Below, in pieces: positions 36,010 to 45,149 of a DNA stretch of 64,000 nt. Source of the DNA: Bacteroidales bacterium (GTDB lineage: Bacteria > Bacteroidota > Bacteroidia > Bacteroidales > UBA1402); NCBI GenBank assembly GCA_021373135.1, contig JAJFTH010000003.1:682001-746000 (forward strand), given 5' to 3'. The translations under genes were made by a program, and so were the position numbers. Position 1 is the stretch's first letter; each line of letters starts with the position of its first letter. The notes below the pieces were generated by a model, which was not told the origin of the DNA, searched no databases, and saw nothing but the letters and a program-made list of their open reading frames with translations.

Positions 36010-36708
36010 ATGAGGAAAGCTCTTCTTTTACTGGTATTGCTGTTGACAACTGTAACCGGTTTTGCTCAATTTACCTTGGATAACAATGCTGCGGATGAAT
36101 ATTTGAGGAAGAAGGCGGAACAGGCTGAAGCCAGAAGAATTCAGGACAGTATCCGACAGGCGCAGTTGGAAGAACAGCAGATGATGGCGTCGGATATCCG
36201 TTACAGGATGAAGTGGACGAATATCCTGACTTACAGGCAAACCATCGGTGTTATAGAAAATGGCTATAACCTTTCCTATTATGGCTATCTGAAGACCAGG
36301 AGTGCCTGGAGTTATCCCATCAGTATCAGGCTCTCCGGTTCCAAAAGTTACAATGATGCCAATATGCATCCGGGGTACAAGGATTGGTCTCAATCCTTGT
36401 CTTATTGGGGACTTTCCGGCATCAGAAATCTAAAGGATAATTGGTATTTATCATTGGGCGGACATCTTCCGCTTGGTTGGGAACGTTTCCGCTACGATGG
36501 AACGGATGGAGAACATGAACTTGAACTTTCGTCTGAGAAGCGACATTTTCATCTTCTTGCCGGTTTGAACGTAGAAGAACGTCTTTTGTACATGTCTCCG
36601 GATAAAGTGGGACTTGTGATGGGGGTCGGGTTTTATCAGAGGTTGATGAATTCAAAAACCTATACTTTTGATGTGGGATTTTCCCTTGAGGTTGGATTGA
36701 AATTTTAA
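36010..36708 (+). CDS. Secreted or outer membrane protein of unknown function
   Basis: The 232-residue protein has a clear signal peptide (MRKALLLLVLLLTTVTGFAQ), a charged Glu/Arg/Gln-rich helix at about 30-60 (KKAEQAEARRIQDSIRQAQL), then a beta-strand-rich region with many aromatic residues and a C-terminal FSLEVGLKF, which looks like a small outer membrane barrel. I do not recognise the family. It lies 11 bp after nfnB, before the terminator, so it is probably in the same transcript despite its different location in the cell. Confidence 0.7.
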   Translation: MRKALLLLVLLLTTVTGFAQFTLDNNAADEYLRKKAEQAEARRIQDSIRQAQLEEQQMMASDIRYRMKWTNILTYRQTIGVIENGYNLSYYGYLKTRSAWSYPISIRLSGSKSYNDANMHPGYKDWSQSLSYWGLSGIRNLKDNWYLSLGGHLPLGWERFRYDGTDGEHELELSSEKRHFHLLAGLNVEERLLYMSPDKVGLVMGVGFYQRLMNSKTYTFDVGFSLEVGLKF

Positions 36709-36723
36709 GATTTTTCAATACCT

Positions 36724-36767
36724 GCAAAAATGGCTGTCATTCTTCTATAAACGACAGCCATTTTTGT
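36724..36767. terminator. Bidirectional terminator between the nfn operon and metG
   Basis: AAAAATGGCTGTC at 36726-36738 pairs perfectly with 36753-36765, extended by a C-G and a G-T pair. The arms supply T5 in both directions. It serves the rightward nfn operon and the leftward metG. Confidence 0.9.
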
Positions 36768-36782
36768 ATACTGGGAATCCTG

Positions 36783-38822
36783 TTATTTGACTTGAGAGCC
36801 GTTTGTAACGATCTCTGATGGTTGTATGAAAACCAGCTTGCCATCGGCATCCTCAGCCATGAGTATCATGCCTTGGGATTCGATTCCACGGAGTTTTCTG
36901 GCCTCCAGATTGACCAAAACACAAACTTGTTTGCCGATAACCTCTTCCGGCTTGAAATGTTCGGCGATCCCTGATACGATGGTTCGTTGATCCATGCCGG
37001 TATCTACTTTCAGTTTCATCAGTTTGCTGGTTTTTGGTACCAACTCTGCTTCAAGTACTTTCCCGATACGAATGTCCATCTTGGTGAACTGTTCAAAGTC
37101 AATGTCGGCCTTTGCCGGTTCAACTTTGTGTTCTGCTGTTTCGTTGGCTTTTTTGGTATCTTGTAATTTCTTGATTTGTGCTTCGACAACATCATCCTCT
37201 ATTTTCTCAAAAAGAAGTTCGGGTTTTGCCGTCTGATGTCCTTCGGGCAACAAGTCGATGCTGCCGAGACTGTTCCATTTGAATGCTTCCATACCCAGCA
37301 TGTCGCGAAGCTTCTTTGAAGAGAATGGCAGGAACGGTTCGAAAGCGATGGATAGGTTGGCTGCAATCTGAAGGCTTAAGTTCAGGATGGTTCCTACACG
37401 TTTCATGTCGGTCTTGGCGACTTTCCAAGGCTCTGTGTCGGCCAAATATTTGTTGCCGATACGTGCCAGGGTCATGGCTTCTTTTTGGGCATCGCGGAAA
37501 CGGAAAACATCGAGGTAGGATTCTACATTTTTCTTAACGCTGACAAATTCGGCGATGGTTTCTTGGTCATAATCGGTCAGGACGTCTCTTGCCGGTATCT
37601 TTCCTTCAAAGTATTTATGTGTGAGAACCATGGCGCGGTTGATGAAATTTCCGAAGATGGCGACCAATTCATTGTTGTTTCTTGCCTGGAAGTCCTTCCA
37701 GGTAAAGTCATTGTCTTTTGTTTCCGGCGCATTGGCGGTCAAGACGTAACGCAAAACGTCCTGCTTTCCGGGAAAATCTTCCAGATACTCGTTCAACCAG
37801 ACTGCCCAGTTGCGGGAAGTGGAAATCTTGTCGCCTTCCAGATTCAGGAATTCGTTGGCCGGGACATTGTCCGGCAGAATATAGGAACCTTCTGCTTTCA
37901 GCATGGAGGGGAATACGATGCAGTGGAAAACGATGTTGTCTTTTCCGATGAAATGGATGAGGCGAGTATCTTTATCCTTCCACCATTTTTCCCAACTGTC
38001 GGGAAGTAATTCGACCGTGTTGGAAATATATCCGATCGGAGCGTCAAACCAAACATAGAGGACTTTACCTTCAGCTCCCTTCAAAGGAACAGGGATTCCC
38101 CAATCAAGGTCGCGGCTCACGGCACGGGGTTGCAGGCCCATATCCAGCCAGCTTTTGCATTGTCCGTAAACGTTGGCTTTCCATTCTTTATGGTCTTCCA
38201 GTATCCATTTTCTTAAACCGGCTTCGTGTTTGTCGAGTGGGAGATACCAGTGTTTTGTTTCGCGCATGACCGGCTTGCTGCCACTGATGGTGGAATGTGG
38301 GTTGATCAGGTCTGTCGGGCTCAAGGACGTACCGCAGGCTTCACATTGGTCGCCGTATGCGTTTTCGCTTTTACAGTGGGGACAAGTCCCGACGATATAA
38401 CGGTCAGCCAGGAATTGCTTGGCTTCTTCGTCGTAGTATTGTTCGGAAGTCTTTTCAATGAATTCTCCTTGATCATAGAGTTTTTTGAAAAAATCAGAGG
38501 CTACCTTGTGGTGGGTCTTTGAAGTGGTGCGGGAATAGATGTCAAAAGAAATGCCAAAGTCCTCAAAAGATTTTTTGATGATATGGTGGTATTTGTCTAC
38601 GATGTCCTGAGGTTTGACGCCTTCCTTTTTTGCCCGGATGGTGATGGGCACCCCATGCTCGTCGGATCCTCCGATAAACAAGACTTCTTCGTTCTTAAGA
38701 CGTAGGTAACGGACGTAAATATCTGCCGGAACATATACGCCGGCGAGGTGTCCTATGTGTACGGGGCCGTTGGCGTAAGGCAATGCTGCCGTAACGGTGG
38801 TCCGCTTGAATTTTTTGGTCAT
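36783..38822 (-). CDS. metG: Methionyl-tRNA synthetase
   Basis: The 679-residue enzyme has the HIGH-region [14 protein letters not shown] (about 16-29), a zinc knuckle [18 protein letters not shown], the KMSKS-loop variant DKISTSRNW and a C-terminal tRNA-binding (EMAP II/Trbp111-like) domain from about residue 575 ([20 protein letters not shown]). It charges tRNA-Met. KISTS instead of KMSKS is common in this lineage of MetG. It has its own promoter inside the end of glsB and ends at the bidirectional terminator. Confidence 0.97.
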   Translation of the reverse strand: MTKKFKRTTVTAALPYANGPVHIGHLAGVYVPADIYVRYLRLKNEEVLFIGGSDEHGVPITIRAKKEGVKPQDIVDKYHHIIKKSFEDFGISFDIYSRTTSKTHHKVASDFFKKLYDQGEFIEKTSEQYYDEEAKQFLADRYIVGTCPHCKSENAYGDQCEACGTSLSPTDLINPHSTISGSKPVMRETKHWYLPLDKHEAGLRKWILEDHKEWKANVYGQCKSWLDMGLQPRAVSRDLDWGIPVPLKGAEGKVLYVWFDAPIGYISNTVELLPDSWEKWWKDKDTRLIHFIGKDNIVFHCIVFPSMLKAEGSYILPDNVPANEFLNLEGDKISTSRNWAVWLNEYLEDFPGKQDVLRYVLTANAPETKDNDFTWKDFQARNNNELVAIFGNFINRAMVLTHKYFEGKIPARDVLTDYDQETIAEFVSVKKNVESYLDVFRFRDAQKEAMTLARIGNKYLADTEPWKVAKTDMKRVGTILNLSLQIAANLSIAFEPFLPFSSKKLRDMLGMEAFKWNSLGSIDLLPEGHQTAKPELLFEKIEDDVVEAQIKKLQDTKKANETAEHKVEPAKADIDFEQFTKMDIRIGKVLEAELVPKTSKLMKLKVDTGMDQRTIVSGIAEHFKPEEVIGKQVCVLVNLEARKLRGIESQGMILMAEDADGKLVFIQPSEIVTNGSQVK

Positions 38823-38842
38823 GGTCTTAATAAATTTGACCG

Positions 38843-38871
38843 CAAAAGTACAAATTTTATTTCAGATTCAA
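38843..38871 (-). promoter_or_regulatory. Promoter of metG, inside the glsB 3' end
   Basis: The minus strand has TTG at 38871-38869 and TACTTTTG at 38850-38843, 18 bp apart. The start site would be about 15 nt before the metG ATG. Confidence 0.75.
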
Positions 38872-39824
38872 TCAAATCTGACACCCTTGACTTTGAGTTG
38901 ATCTATGTAGGTGGCAATGTGTCTGTTGCGTTTATCTTCAAAGATTTCACCGACATTGATCATGATGCCTGTTTCTTCGACATCTCCAAACTCATCATTG
39001 ATGCAAGTACCAAAAACCCTCATGGTTGGTGAGAGGTTCATATAAGCATTTACCAATGGAGGTATGTTTCGGCTCAATTGTCTGACATGGGTGTTGAGAA
39101 TCTTGTAGTTCGACTTGAAATCACCGCCGGAAAAGAGCTTGCTCAATGCTGACAGATCCATGTTGGTCTTTAGCGGATGGCGGGGATAGACGATACGTTC
39201 AGGATCCGGAAAATGTTTATGTAAGAAATATAAAATCATGTTTCTCCCTTCTTCACCGAAGTTGGGGTACATGGTCACCTTGCCGAAGAAATATTTCAAA
39301 TCGGGATACAATACAATCAGAGCTCCAAGCCCGTCCCAAAGGTTATCCATCACAAACAATGCTTTGGATCCGGCTAATGAAGACTGATATCCCACAGTCA
39401 CAAAAGAACGCCCAAGTTCAATGGTGTATGGAAGAAATTCTTCCATAAAAAGATCTGAGTAATCAAAAAGATGTGAAGAAGAGAGCATGGGACCTCCGTC
39501 TTCGAATCTCCTGACATCCTTTCCGTTGATATACCGGTATCCGCCCATGATTTCTTCTTTTTCAGGGTTCCATACAATGAGTTGTTTGTATGGATTTTCC
39601 ATGGTGTCATAAATGTCAATGTCAGTAGGCTGGCCTGTACCTCCGCCGGAAAAACGATAAGCTTCTTCCCGCAGACGTCCAATCTCGAGCATGGTGTTTG
39701 GCGCATTGTGGTGGGTGATGACATAAAGCTCGTTATTTGCCTTATTGGTGGTTCTCAGAAGCTTTTCTTTGGTGAGCTCTGCTCTGAGTAAACCTTTGGA
39801 GATAGGGTCAATAATTTTTTCCAT
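38868..39824 (-). CDS. glsB: GlsB-like N-acyltransferase (GNAT, hemolysin-like) for glycine lipids
   Basis: The 318-residue protein is a GNAT of the OlsB/hemolysin type: LEIGRLREEAYRF, then WNPEKEEIMGGYRYINGKDV, FTIELGRSFV-like segment TIELGRSFVTVGYQ, and a C-terminal MMVF-like region TMRVFGTCINDEFGDVEETG. In Bacteroides such a protein, GlsB, links 3-hydroxy fatty acid to glycine, and the adjacent GlsA adds the second acyl chain. Here the glsA stop and glsB start share one base, matching that pairing. The assignment rests on family memory and gene order. Confidence 0.78.
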   Translation of the reverse strand: MEKIIDPISKGLLRAELTKEKLLRTTNKANNELYVITHHNAPNTMLEIGRLREEAYRFSGGGTGQPTDIDIYDTMENPYKQLIVWNPEKEEIMGGYRYINGKDVRRFEDGGPMLSSSHLFDYSDLFMEEFLPYTIELGRSFVTVGYQSSLAGSKALFVMDNLWDGLGALIVLYPDLKYFFGKVTMYPNFGEEGRNMILYFLHKHFPDPERIVYPRHPLKTNMDLSALSKLFSGGDFKSNYKILNTHVRQLSRNIPPLVNAYMNLSPTMRVFGTCINDEFGDVEETGIMINVGEIFEDKRNRHIATYIDQLKVKGVRFD

Positions 39825-40657
39825 TATTTAATGCTTTTTGCAAGAAGGAGCGATTGTTCCCTTACCCAGTCTGCCCATTGCTGGTTCGTGCGGCTACTGT
39901 CGAAGGTGGTATAAGGAATGGGTTTGCCAAAAATGATATGAAACGTGTTACCGCGTTGTTTGAACATCTCATCTGCCAGATACAACATCTCAAAGTTGGT
40001 CTTTATCCCAAGAAAGGTACGTAAGTTGGCGAAATTATAGAAGAAGTTGGAATTGCGTCCTTCAAAATAAACAGGGACTACATTTCGTTGGGTTTCTATG
40101 GATTTTGTGATGAAAGATTTGGTCCAGTGCATTTCTGTGATTTTCCCTTTAACGCGTCTTGAACAGATCCCTGCCGGGAAAATGACCATTTGCTTTTCAG
40201 ATTGGTATGCTTCATTCAGCCTTTCCGGAAGGGAACGATGTTGTGATTGCGCACCGACTTTGTTGACCGGAATAAACAATGGCATCAGATTCTTTAGACT
40301 TGACAAGAGGTCGTTGGAAAGGAACTTGATACTTTGTTCCGGAAAACGGTTATGGATGGCAAAACCTGTACTTAAACCGTCAATTCCTCCAAGAGGATGA
40401 GTCCCGGCAAAAGTGTATCGTCCTTCGGGTAATTGGTCCAACCCTTCAGTATGAATCGTCAGGTCTAAAAAATGCATCGATTCTTCGACAAAATCCATAC
40501 CGTAAAGATGCCCTTTTTCTTTCAGGAATTGATTGATTTCATCCTGGTGGGCAATTTTCTCCAAATATTTCACCAAAAATCCAGGAACCCTGGTATTAGG
40601 TGCTTTAGAGCGGAGTATCTCCCTTACGTTGATTGGCAGCGCATCAGATTGGTTCAT
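39824..40657 (-). CDS. glsA: GlsA-like O-acyltransferase (PlsC family) for glycine lipids
   Basis: The 277-residue protein has PlsC-type motifs: THPLGGIDG (an H-x5-D form of the usual H-x4-D) and FPAGICSR in place of FPEG. Family members with these variants act on ornithine or glycine lipids. It would esterify the 3-hydroxyl of the N-acyl glycine made by GlsB. The start at 40657 is chosen because the promoter -7 lies at 40691-40698, so the longer frame would begin upstream of the transcript. Confidence 0.77.
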   Translation of the reverse strand: MNQSDALPINVREILRSKAPNTRVPGFLVKYLEKIAHQDEINQFLKEKGHLYGMDFVEESMHFLDLTIHTEGLDQLPEGRYTFAGTHPLGGIDGLSTGFAIHNRFPEQSIKFLSNDLLSSLKNLMPLFIPVNKVGAQSQHRSLPERLNEAYQSEKQMVIFPAGICSRRVKGKITEMHWTKSFITKSIETQRNVVPVYFEGRNSNFFYNFANLRTFLGIKTNFEMLYLADEMFKQRGNTFHIIFGKPIPYTTFDSSRTNQQWADWVREQSLLLAKSIK

Positions 40658-40690
40658 CTTAAGATTTCCTCTTTTCAATATTAAAACGGA

Positions 40691-40721
40691 CAAAAGTATG
40701 TTTTTTTTGATAAACGTCCAA
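40691..40721 (-). promoter_or_regulatory. Promoter of glsA-glsB
   Basis: The minus strand has TTG at 40721-40719 and TACTTTTG at 40698-40691, 20 bp apart, a full pair. The transcription start would be about 25 nt before the glsA ATG. Confidence 0.8.
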
Positions 40722-40909
40722 CAATTTTGTTAGAAAGCACTTTTATTGATGGTGTAAACCTTTGAAAATTTTCCGGCAAAATATCAAGTTGGATGATGAA
40801 CATGAAAGTTGTCAACAGTGTGTTTATAAGTAGCCTATCTATCAGATAAATAGATAGATAATTGGTTGAAAACGTGTTGATAAAGATTTAAGTTCTTTTG
40901 TTGATAAAA
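40699..40909. other. Upstream part of the glsA-mraZ intergenic region
   Basis: It holds an 8-bp inverted repeat, TATCTATC at 40836-40843 and GATAGATA at 40853-40860, and two copies of TGTTGATAA (40875-40883 and 40899-40907), one base away from a DnaA box. A related TTGTCAACA lies near 40810. Nothing else is recognised. Confidence 0.5.
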
Positions 40910-40939
40910 AAAGTGGGGAAAAGTGTGGTAAAGTGGTGT
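40910..40939 (+). promoter_or_regulatory. MraZ box: three AAAGTG repeats with 10-bp period
   Basis: AAAGTG occurs at 40910, 40920 and 40930, followed by GGGA, TGGT and GTGT, so the repeats are in exact 10-bp phase. MraZ is known to bind three short direct repeats ahead of its own gene (TGGGN with 5-nt spacing in E. coli, AAAGTG[T/G] in Mollicutes), and this array fits both descriptions. It covers the -33 region of the mraZ promoter. Confidence 0.85.
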
Positions 40940-40947
40940 GCAATATG

Positions 40948-40955
40948 TATTTTTG
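40948..40955 (+). promoter_or_regulatory. Promoter -7 element of the dcw cluster
   Basis: TATTTTTG matches the -7 consensus, 38 bp before the mraZ ATG. There is no TTTG at the -33 position; the MraZ repeats lie there instead. Confidence 0.75.
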
Positions 40956-40985
40956 TCTTTGAATTATTTGCTTAACTGTGCGAAC

Positions 40986-41447
40986 ATGCGATTTTTAGGA
41001 AATATAGAAGCCAAGTTGGATACTAAGAGCCGTGTATTTATACCGGCTATATTCCGTAAGGTATTGGTTGCGGAAAATCAACAGACGCTTTATCTGCGTA
41101 AAGATGTTTTTCAGGATTGCATTACTATTTATCCGCAATCAGTGTGGGAAGAGGAGTTGGGACTTCTGCGTTCCAGACTGAACAAATGGGATCCACAGGA
41201 ACAGGATTTGTATCGTCAGTTCTTGTTGGAAGCCGAAGTAGAGGAACTTGATGCCAGTGGACGCATACTTATCTCCAAGCACTTGTTGAATATTGTAGGA
41301 ATAGAGTCGGAGGTTCGTTTCCTTGGTGTTGACAATACTATGGAAATTTGGCCGAAAGAAGCTTTGGAAAAGCCTCGTGTGGAATCTGAAATCTTCAGGG
41401 AAAAGATGCAGACATTGATGGCTGGACCTACGCAGACAAATCGATGA
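40986..41447 (+). CDS. mraZ: Transcriptional regulator MraZ
   Basis: The 153-residue protein starts MRFLGNIEAKLDTKSRVFIP, the first SpoVT/AbrB-like DNA-binding unit, and has the second unit around EEVEELDASGRILISKHLL-like sequence at about 85-103. MraZ forms a ring of many subunits and regulates the dcw cluster, including itself. The ATG at 40986 is used because the longer frame starts before the promoter. It is followed 132 bp later by rsmH, an unusually wide gap for this cluster. Confidence 0.94.
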   Translation: MRFLGNIEAKLDTKSRVFIPAIFRKVLVAENQQTLYLRKDVFQDCITIYPQSVWEEELGLLRSRLNKWDPQEQDLYRQFLLEAEVEELDASGRILISKHLLNIVGIESEVRFLGVDNTMEIWPKEALEKPRVESEIFREKMQTLMAGPTQTNR

Positions 41448-41579
41448 TTTTATAAGTTTTTTTGCCATCTTGATTAGTATGAAACGAGCATGTTTGTAAA
41501 AACATCCAAGTTTATAATAAAATGAACATGCGAGTTACATATGACTTTAGACGAAAGAATTATTATCAGATGAAATAAA

Positions 41580-42482
41580 ATGAGTGAGTACCATATTCCG
41601 GTTTTGCTGCATGCGTGTATTGATGGTTTGGATATCAAGCCGGAAGGGATTTATGTCGATGTTACTTTTGGCGGTGGAGGCCATTCCCGTGAAATCATTT
41701 CACATCTGACTACCGGTAAGTTGTATGGCTTTGATCAGGATGAAGATGCAGAGCAAAACATTCCGGAAGATCCACACTTTGTTTTTGTCAGGAGTAACTT
41801 CAGATACCTTTCCAATTTTCTCAGATATTACGACGTTGATCAGGTTGATGGTATTCTGGCAGATTTGGGTGTGTCTTCCCATCATTTTGATAATTCCGAG
41901 AGGGGCTTTTCTTTCCGTTTTGAAGAAGGAAACCTTGATATGCGTATGAACAAGAAGGCCGGCATGACTGCGGCAGATGTTGTAAATACCTATTCTGAGG
42001 AAAATCTTGCCAATGTTTTCTATAAATATGGGGAACTGAAAAATTCCAGACGTCTGGCTTCCGGTTTGGTCAAATGTAGGGAAACAACGCCGGTTACCAC
42101 GGTCGCTTCTTTTTTGGAAATCATCAAACCGTTCTTTGGTCGGGAAAAAGAGAAGAAAGACCTGGCACGTGTCTTTCAGGCACTTCGTATAGAAGTGAAC
42201 CAGGAGATGACAGCCTTGGAGTTGATGCTTCAGCAAGCACTCAAGGTGTTGAAACCCGGAGGTCGTTTGGTAGTGATGACCTATCATTCTTTGGAAGACC
42301 GTTTGGTAAAAAATTTCATGAAGACCGGAAATTTTGAAGGAAAGAGCGAACAGGATTTCTACGGGAATTTCCAGACGCCGTTCCGCTTGATCAATAACAA
42401 GGTCATTGTACCTGATGAAGAGGAACAAGAGAGAAATCCGAGATCACGTAGTGCAAAATTGCGTATTGCCGAAAAAAAGTAA
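41580..42482 (+). CDS. rsmH: 16S rRNA (cytosine-1402 N4)-methyltransferase RsmH
   Basis: The 300-residue enzyme has SYHIPVLL-type start (EYHIPVLLHACIDGL), the SAM motif YVDVTFGGGGHS (about 25-36), ILADLGVSSHHFD (about 95-107) and the C-terminal VMTYHSLEDRLVK and NPRSRSAKLRIAEK. It methylates C1402 in the 16S rRNA P-site. Position after mraZ is universal. A possible 18-codon reading frame ends one base before its ATG. The ftsL gene follows 6 bp later. Confidence 0.97.
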   Translation: MSEYHIPVLLHACIDGLDIKPEGIYVDVTFGGGGHSREIISHLTTGKLYGFDQDEDAEQNIPEDPHFVFVRSNFRYLSNFLRYYDVDQVDGILADLGVSSHHFDNSERGFSFRFEEGNLDMRMNKKAGMTAADVVNTYSEENLANVFYKYGELKNSRRLASGLVKCRETTPVTTVASFLEIIKPFFGREKEKKDLARVFQALRIEVNQEMTALELMLQQALKVLKPGGRLVVMTYHSLEDRLVKNFMKTGNFEGKSEQDFYGNFQTPFRLINNKVIVPDEEEQERNPRSRSAKLRIAEKK

Positions 42483-42488
42483 AAGCAG

Positions 42489-42860
42489 ATGGAATCGAGT
42501 GAAATAAACAAGAAAGAGATGAAACCCAAGATGAAAAAATCATCTTACAGGGCATTTTTCAATGAAATCTTTGATGGAAGTTTCATGACGAAAGATGCTT
42601 TGAGAAGAAACATCAAACTCATTCTGCTCATTGTGGCTTGCATTTTCATTTATATCAGTAATCATTACGCAGTCATCATGAAGCTGTCGGAGATTGATAC
42701 CTTGCAGAAAGAACTGACTGATATAAAATATGAAGCATTGACCATCTCTTCTCAACTGATGCGAGAAAGTCGCCAGTCTTATGTACGTAATATGGTCACG
42801 GAGAGAGGTCTGGAGCTTGAAGATTCGACGATACCTCCCTATAAAATTTCAGAGGAGTAA
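42489..42860 (+). CDS. ftsL: FtsL-like cell division protein
   Basis: The 123-residue protein has a basic cytoplasmic N-terminus, one membrane helix at about 37-55 (IKLILLIVACIFIYISNHYA) and a short periplasmic coiled coil (LSEIDTLQKELTDIKYEALT). Sequence conservation of FtsL is low, but topology, size and place between rsmH and ftsI identify it. It bridges FtsQ and FtsI in the divisome with FtsB. It is somewhat longer at the N-terminus than in E. coli. Confidence 0.85.
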   Translation: MESSEINKKEMKPKMKKSSYRAFFNEIFDGSFMTKDALRRNIKLILLIVACIFIYISNHYAVIMKLSEIDTLQKELTDIKYEALTISSQLMRESRQSYVRNMVTERGLELEDSTIPPYKISEE

Positions 42861-42880
42861 AATTTTGATTTGATTTTCTT

Positions 42881-45025
42881 ATGAATGAACAAAGAAACAG
42901 CAACAATTTTAGCGAGGAAGTCCGTAAGGATATTCGCAGGCGTTACACGGTCGTAGTGCTGTTGTTTTTTATTCCCATACTGATGATTTTCGGTACGATT
43001 CTGAAAGTTCAGCTTGTTGAGGGGAAAGCCTGGAGGGATTTGGGTGAAAAATCAAAGATGCAAGATGTGCTTGTCCCTTCAAACCGGGGCAACATCCTTT
43101 CACAGGATGGACAACTGATGGCCAGTACCGTTCCGTATTATGCTTTGTATATGGATTTCCAGGCTGTAGATCAGGATACATTTTTCCACTATCTGAATCC
43201 GTTGTGCAAAAAATTGTCCCGTCATTTTGGAGACAAGACTCCCGGGGGATATCGACAGCACCTGTTAAAGGGATACAAGAAACAGAGCAGAGAATACCTG
43301 ATCAGTAAAAAGAAAGTTTCCCACATGGAACTGAAAGAGATCAAAAGATTTCCTTTGTTCAAAAAAGGACGTTATCAAAGTGGATTGTATGAGAAAAAAT
43401 ACCTGCAAAGACAAAAGCCTTTCGGGTCTTTGGCCTCGCGAACCATTGGTGACATTTACGGAGATTTCAACAAAGGTGGAAAAAATGGTCTTGAACTGCG
43501 CTATGATTCTTTACTGAGAGGCCAGCCCGGGGTATGTGTCCGTCAAAAAGTAGCCGGAAAATTCATGGGTGTGAATGAACGGGATCCGGTGGATGGCATT
43601 GACTTGGTGACGACCATTGACATTCACATACAAGATATTGTAGAAACAGCCTTGGGTCGTGAGTTGCGCCGGATAAACGCCACATCAGGCACTGTCGTTC
43701 TGATGGAAGTGGAGACCGGCGAAGTTCGCGCCATCTGTAACCTTGGCCTGACTCCTTCGGGAGATTATTACGAGACACAAAACTATGCCGTTTCAGATCA
43801 AAGTGAACCTGGCTCTACTTTCAAGACTTTTTCCATGATGGTCGCTTTGGAAGATGGAATGGTTCATCCGAAAGATTCTGTCGAAACAGGTAACGGCGTG
43901 AAAGTGATGTATGGCAGGAATATGACCGACCACAATGCAAATCATGGCGGTTATCATACCATTACAGCTGAAAAAAGTATATGGTTCTCTTCCAATATTG
44001 GAGTTTCTACATTAATTGACAAGCATTACAGATCTCAACCCTGCAGATTTGTAGATGGTTTATATAGGATGGGATTGAACAAACGAATGAATCTGGAGAT
44101 TCCGGGTTCGGGAAGGCCTTTTATTCCCTATCCGGTCGGTTCTAAACGATATTGGGCCAAAACCGACCTGCCTTGGATGTCGATAGGTTATGTCACGCAA
44201 ATTCCGCCCATTTATACCTTGGCATTTTATAATGCCATTGCAAATCATGGAAAACTGATCCGCCCATTTTTTGTCAAGGCTTTTTCGCGTAACGGAGAAG
44301 TTGTTCAAAAATTTGAAACACAGGTATTGAATGAGAAAATCTGTTCTGATAAAACCCTGACACAGATTCGGCTGATGCTCGACAGTGTGGTCGGTCATGG
44401 GACAGGATCAGGAGCCCGCAGTCAGGTTGTAGCGATTGCCGGAAAGACCGGTACGGCTCAGCTTTCAAAAGGTGTATCCGGTTATCAGCAAGGAGGAAAG
44501 ACACATCAGGTTTCATTTTGCGGATATTTTCCGGCTGATAAGCCGAGATATAGTTGTATTGTCGTCATCAGAGAGCCTAAGAATGAGATTCCATCAGGTG
44601 GTAAACAGGCAGGTGGCGTTTTCCGTGAAGTTGCCGAAAAAATCTATGCACAAAATTTACGTTTGATTCCTGGTAGAGCAGATTCGACTGAAACCATCGA
44701 ATACCCGTTCCCAAAATCAGGAAACCTCAAAAGCCTGAAAGAAGTGTTGGCTCAATTGAATGTCTCTTATTCTTTGGATGCATCTTCAAAAACGAAATGG
44801 GTAAGATCAAAAACGGATAAGAATGGGATACTCCTGACTTCTGCACAAACCAGAAAATGGATTGTCCCGGATGTGAAGGACATGGGAGCCAGAGATGCTG
44901 TATATTTGCTGGGTAATTCCGGACTCAATGTTTCCATATCCGGAAAAGGAAAGGTGGTCAGCCAATCCATTCCTGCAGGCTCTTTTTATTATAAAGGCCA
45001 GCATATTGAATTGGTGATGGAATAG
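42881..45025 (+). CDS. ftsI: Peptidoglycan transpeptidase FtsI (PBP3) with C-terminal PASTA domain
   Basis: The 714-residue class B penicillin-binding protein has a membrane anchor at about 22-43, a dimerisation domain, and a transpeptidase domain with active Ser312 in GSTFK, the SSN motif at 370-372 and GKTGTAQ. After about residue 655 there is one PASTA domain (KWIVPDVKDMGARDAVYLLG with IPAGSFYYKGQ), as usual for Bacteroidetes FtsI. It cross-links septal peptidoglycan. murE follows after 124 bp with no recognised feature. Confidence 0.96.
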   Translation: MNEQRNSNNFSEEVRKDIRRRYTVVVLLFFIPILMIFGTILKVQLVEGKAWRDLGEKSKMQDVLVPSNRGNILSQDGQLMASTVPYYALYMDFQAVDQDTFFHYLNPLCKKLSRHFGDKTPGGYRQHLLKGYKKQSREYLISKKKVSHMELKEIKRFPLFKKGRYQSGLYEKKYLQRQKPFGSLASRTIGDIYGDFNKGGKNGLELRYDSLLRGQPGVCVRQKVAGKFMGVNERDPVDGIDLVTTIDIHIQDIVETALGRELRRINATSGTVVLMEVETGEVRAICNLGLTPSGDYYETQNYAVSDQSEPGSTFKTFSMMVALEDGMVHPKDSVETGNGVKVMYGRNMTDHNANHGGYHTITAEKSIWFSSNIGVSTLIDKHYRSQPCRFVDGLYRMGLNKRMNLEIPGSGRPFIPYPVGSKRYWAKTDLPWMSIGYVTQIPPIYTLAFYNAIANHGKLIRPFFVKAFSRNGEVVQKFETQVLNEKICSDKTLTQIRLMLDSVVGHGTGSGARSQVVAIAGKTGTAQLSKGVSGYQQGGKTHQVSFCGYFPADKPRYSCIVVIREPKNEIPSGGKQAGGVFREVAEKIYAQNLRLIPGRADSTETIEYPFPKSGNLKSLKEVLAQLNVSYSLDASSKTKWVRSKTDKNGILLTSAQTRKWIVPDVKDMGARDAVYLLGNSGLNVSISGKGKVVSQSIPAGSFYYKGQHIELVME

Positions 45026-45149
45026 ATGTTATAAAACAATTTGAAAGGCAAAGATAAGAAACGAGCCCATGATCTATCGCTTATAAAATGGAACAATTAT
45101 TGGACGAGTTACATCGGATACCTAAAATGTTAAAATAAAAAATAATGAG

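Noticed and set aside
40800..40910. Replication origin upstream of mraZ
   Set aside because: Only imperfect DnaA-box-like sites, no dnaA or dnaN and no clear unwinding element; kept only as a weak regulatory idea.
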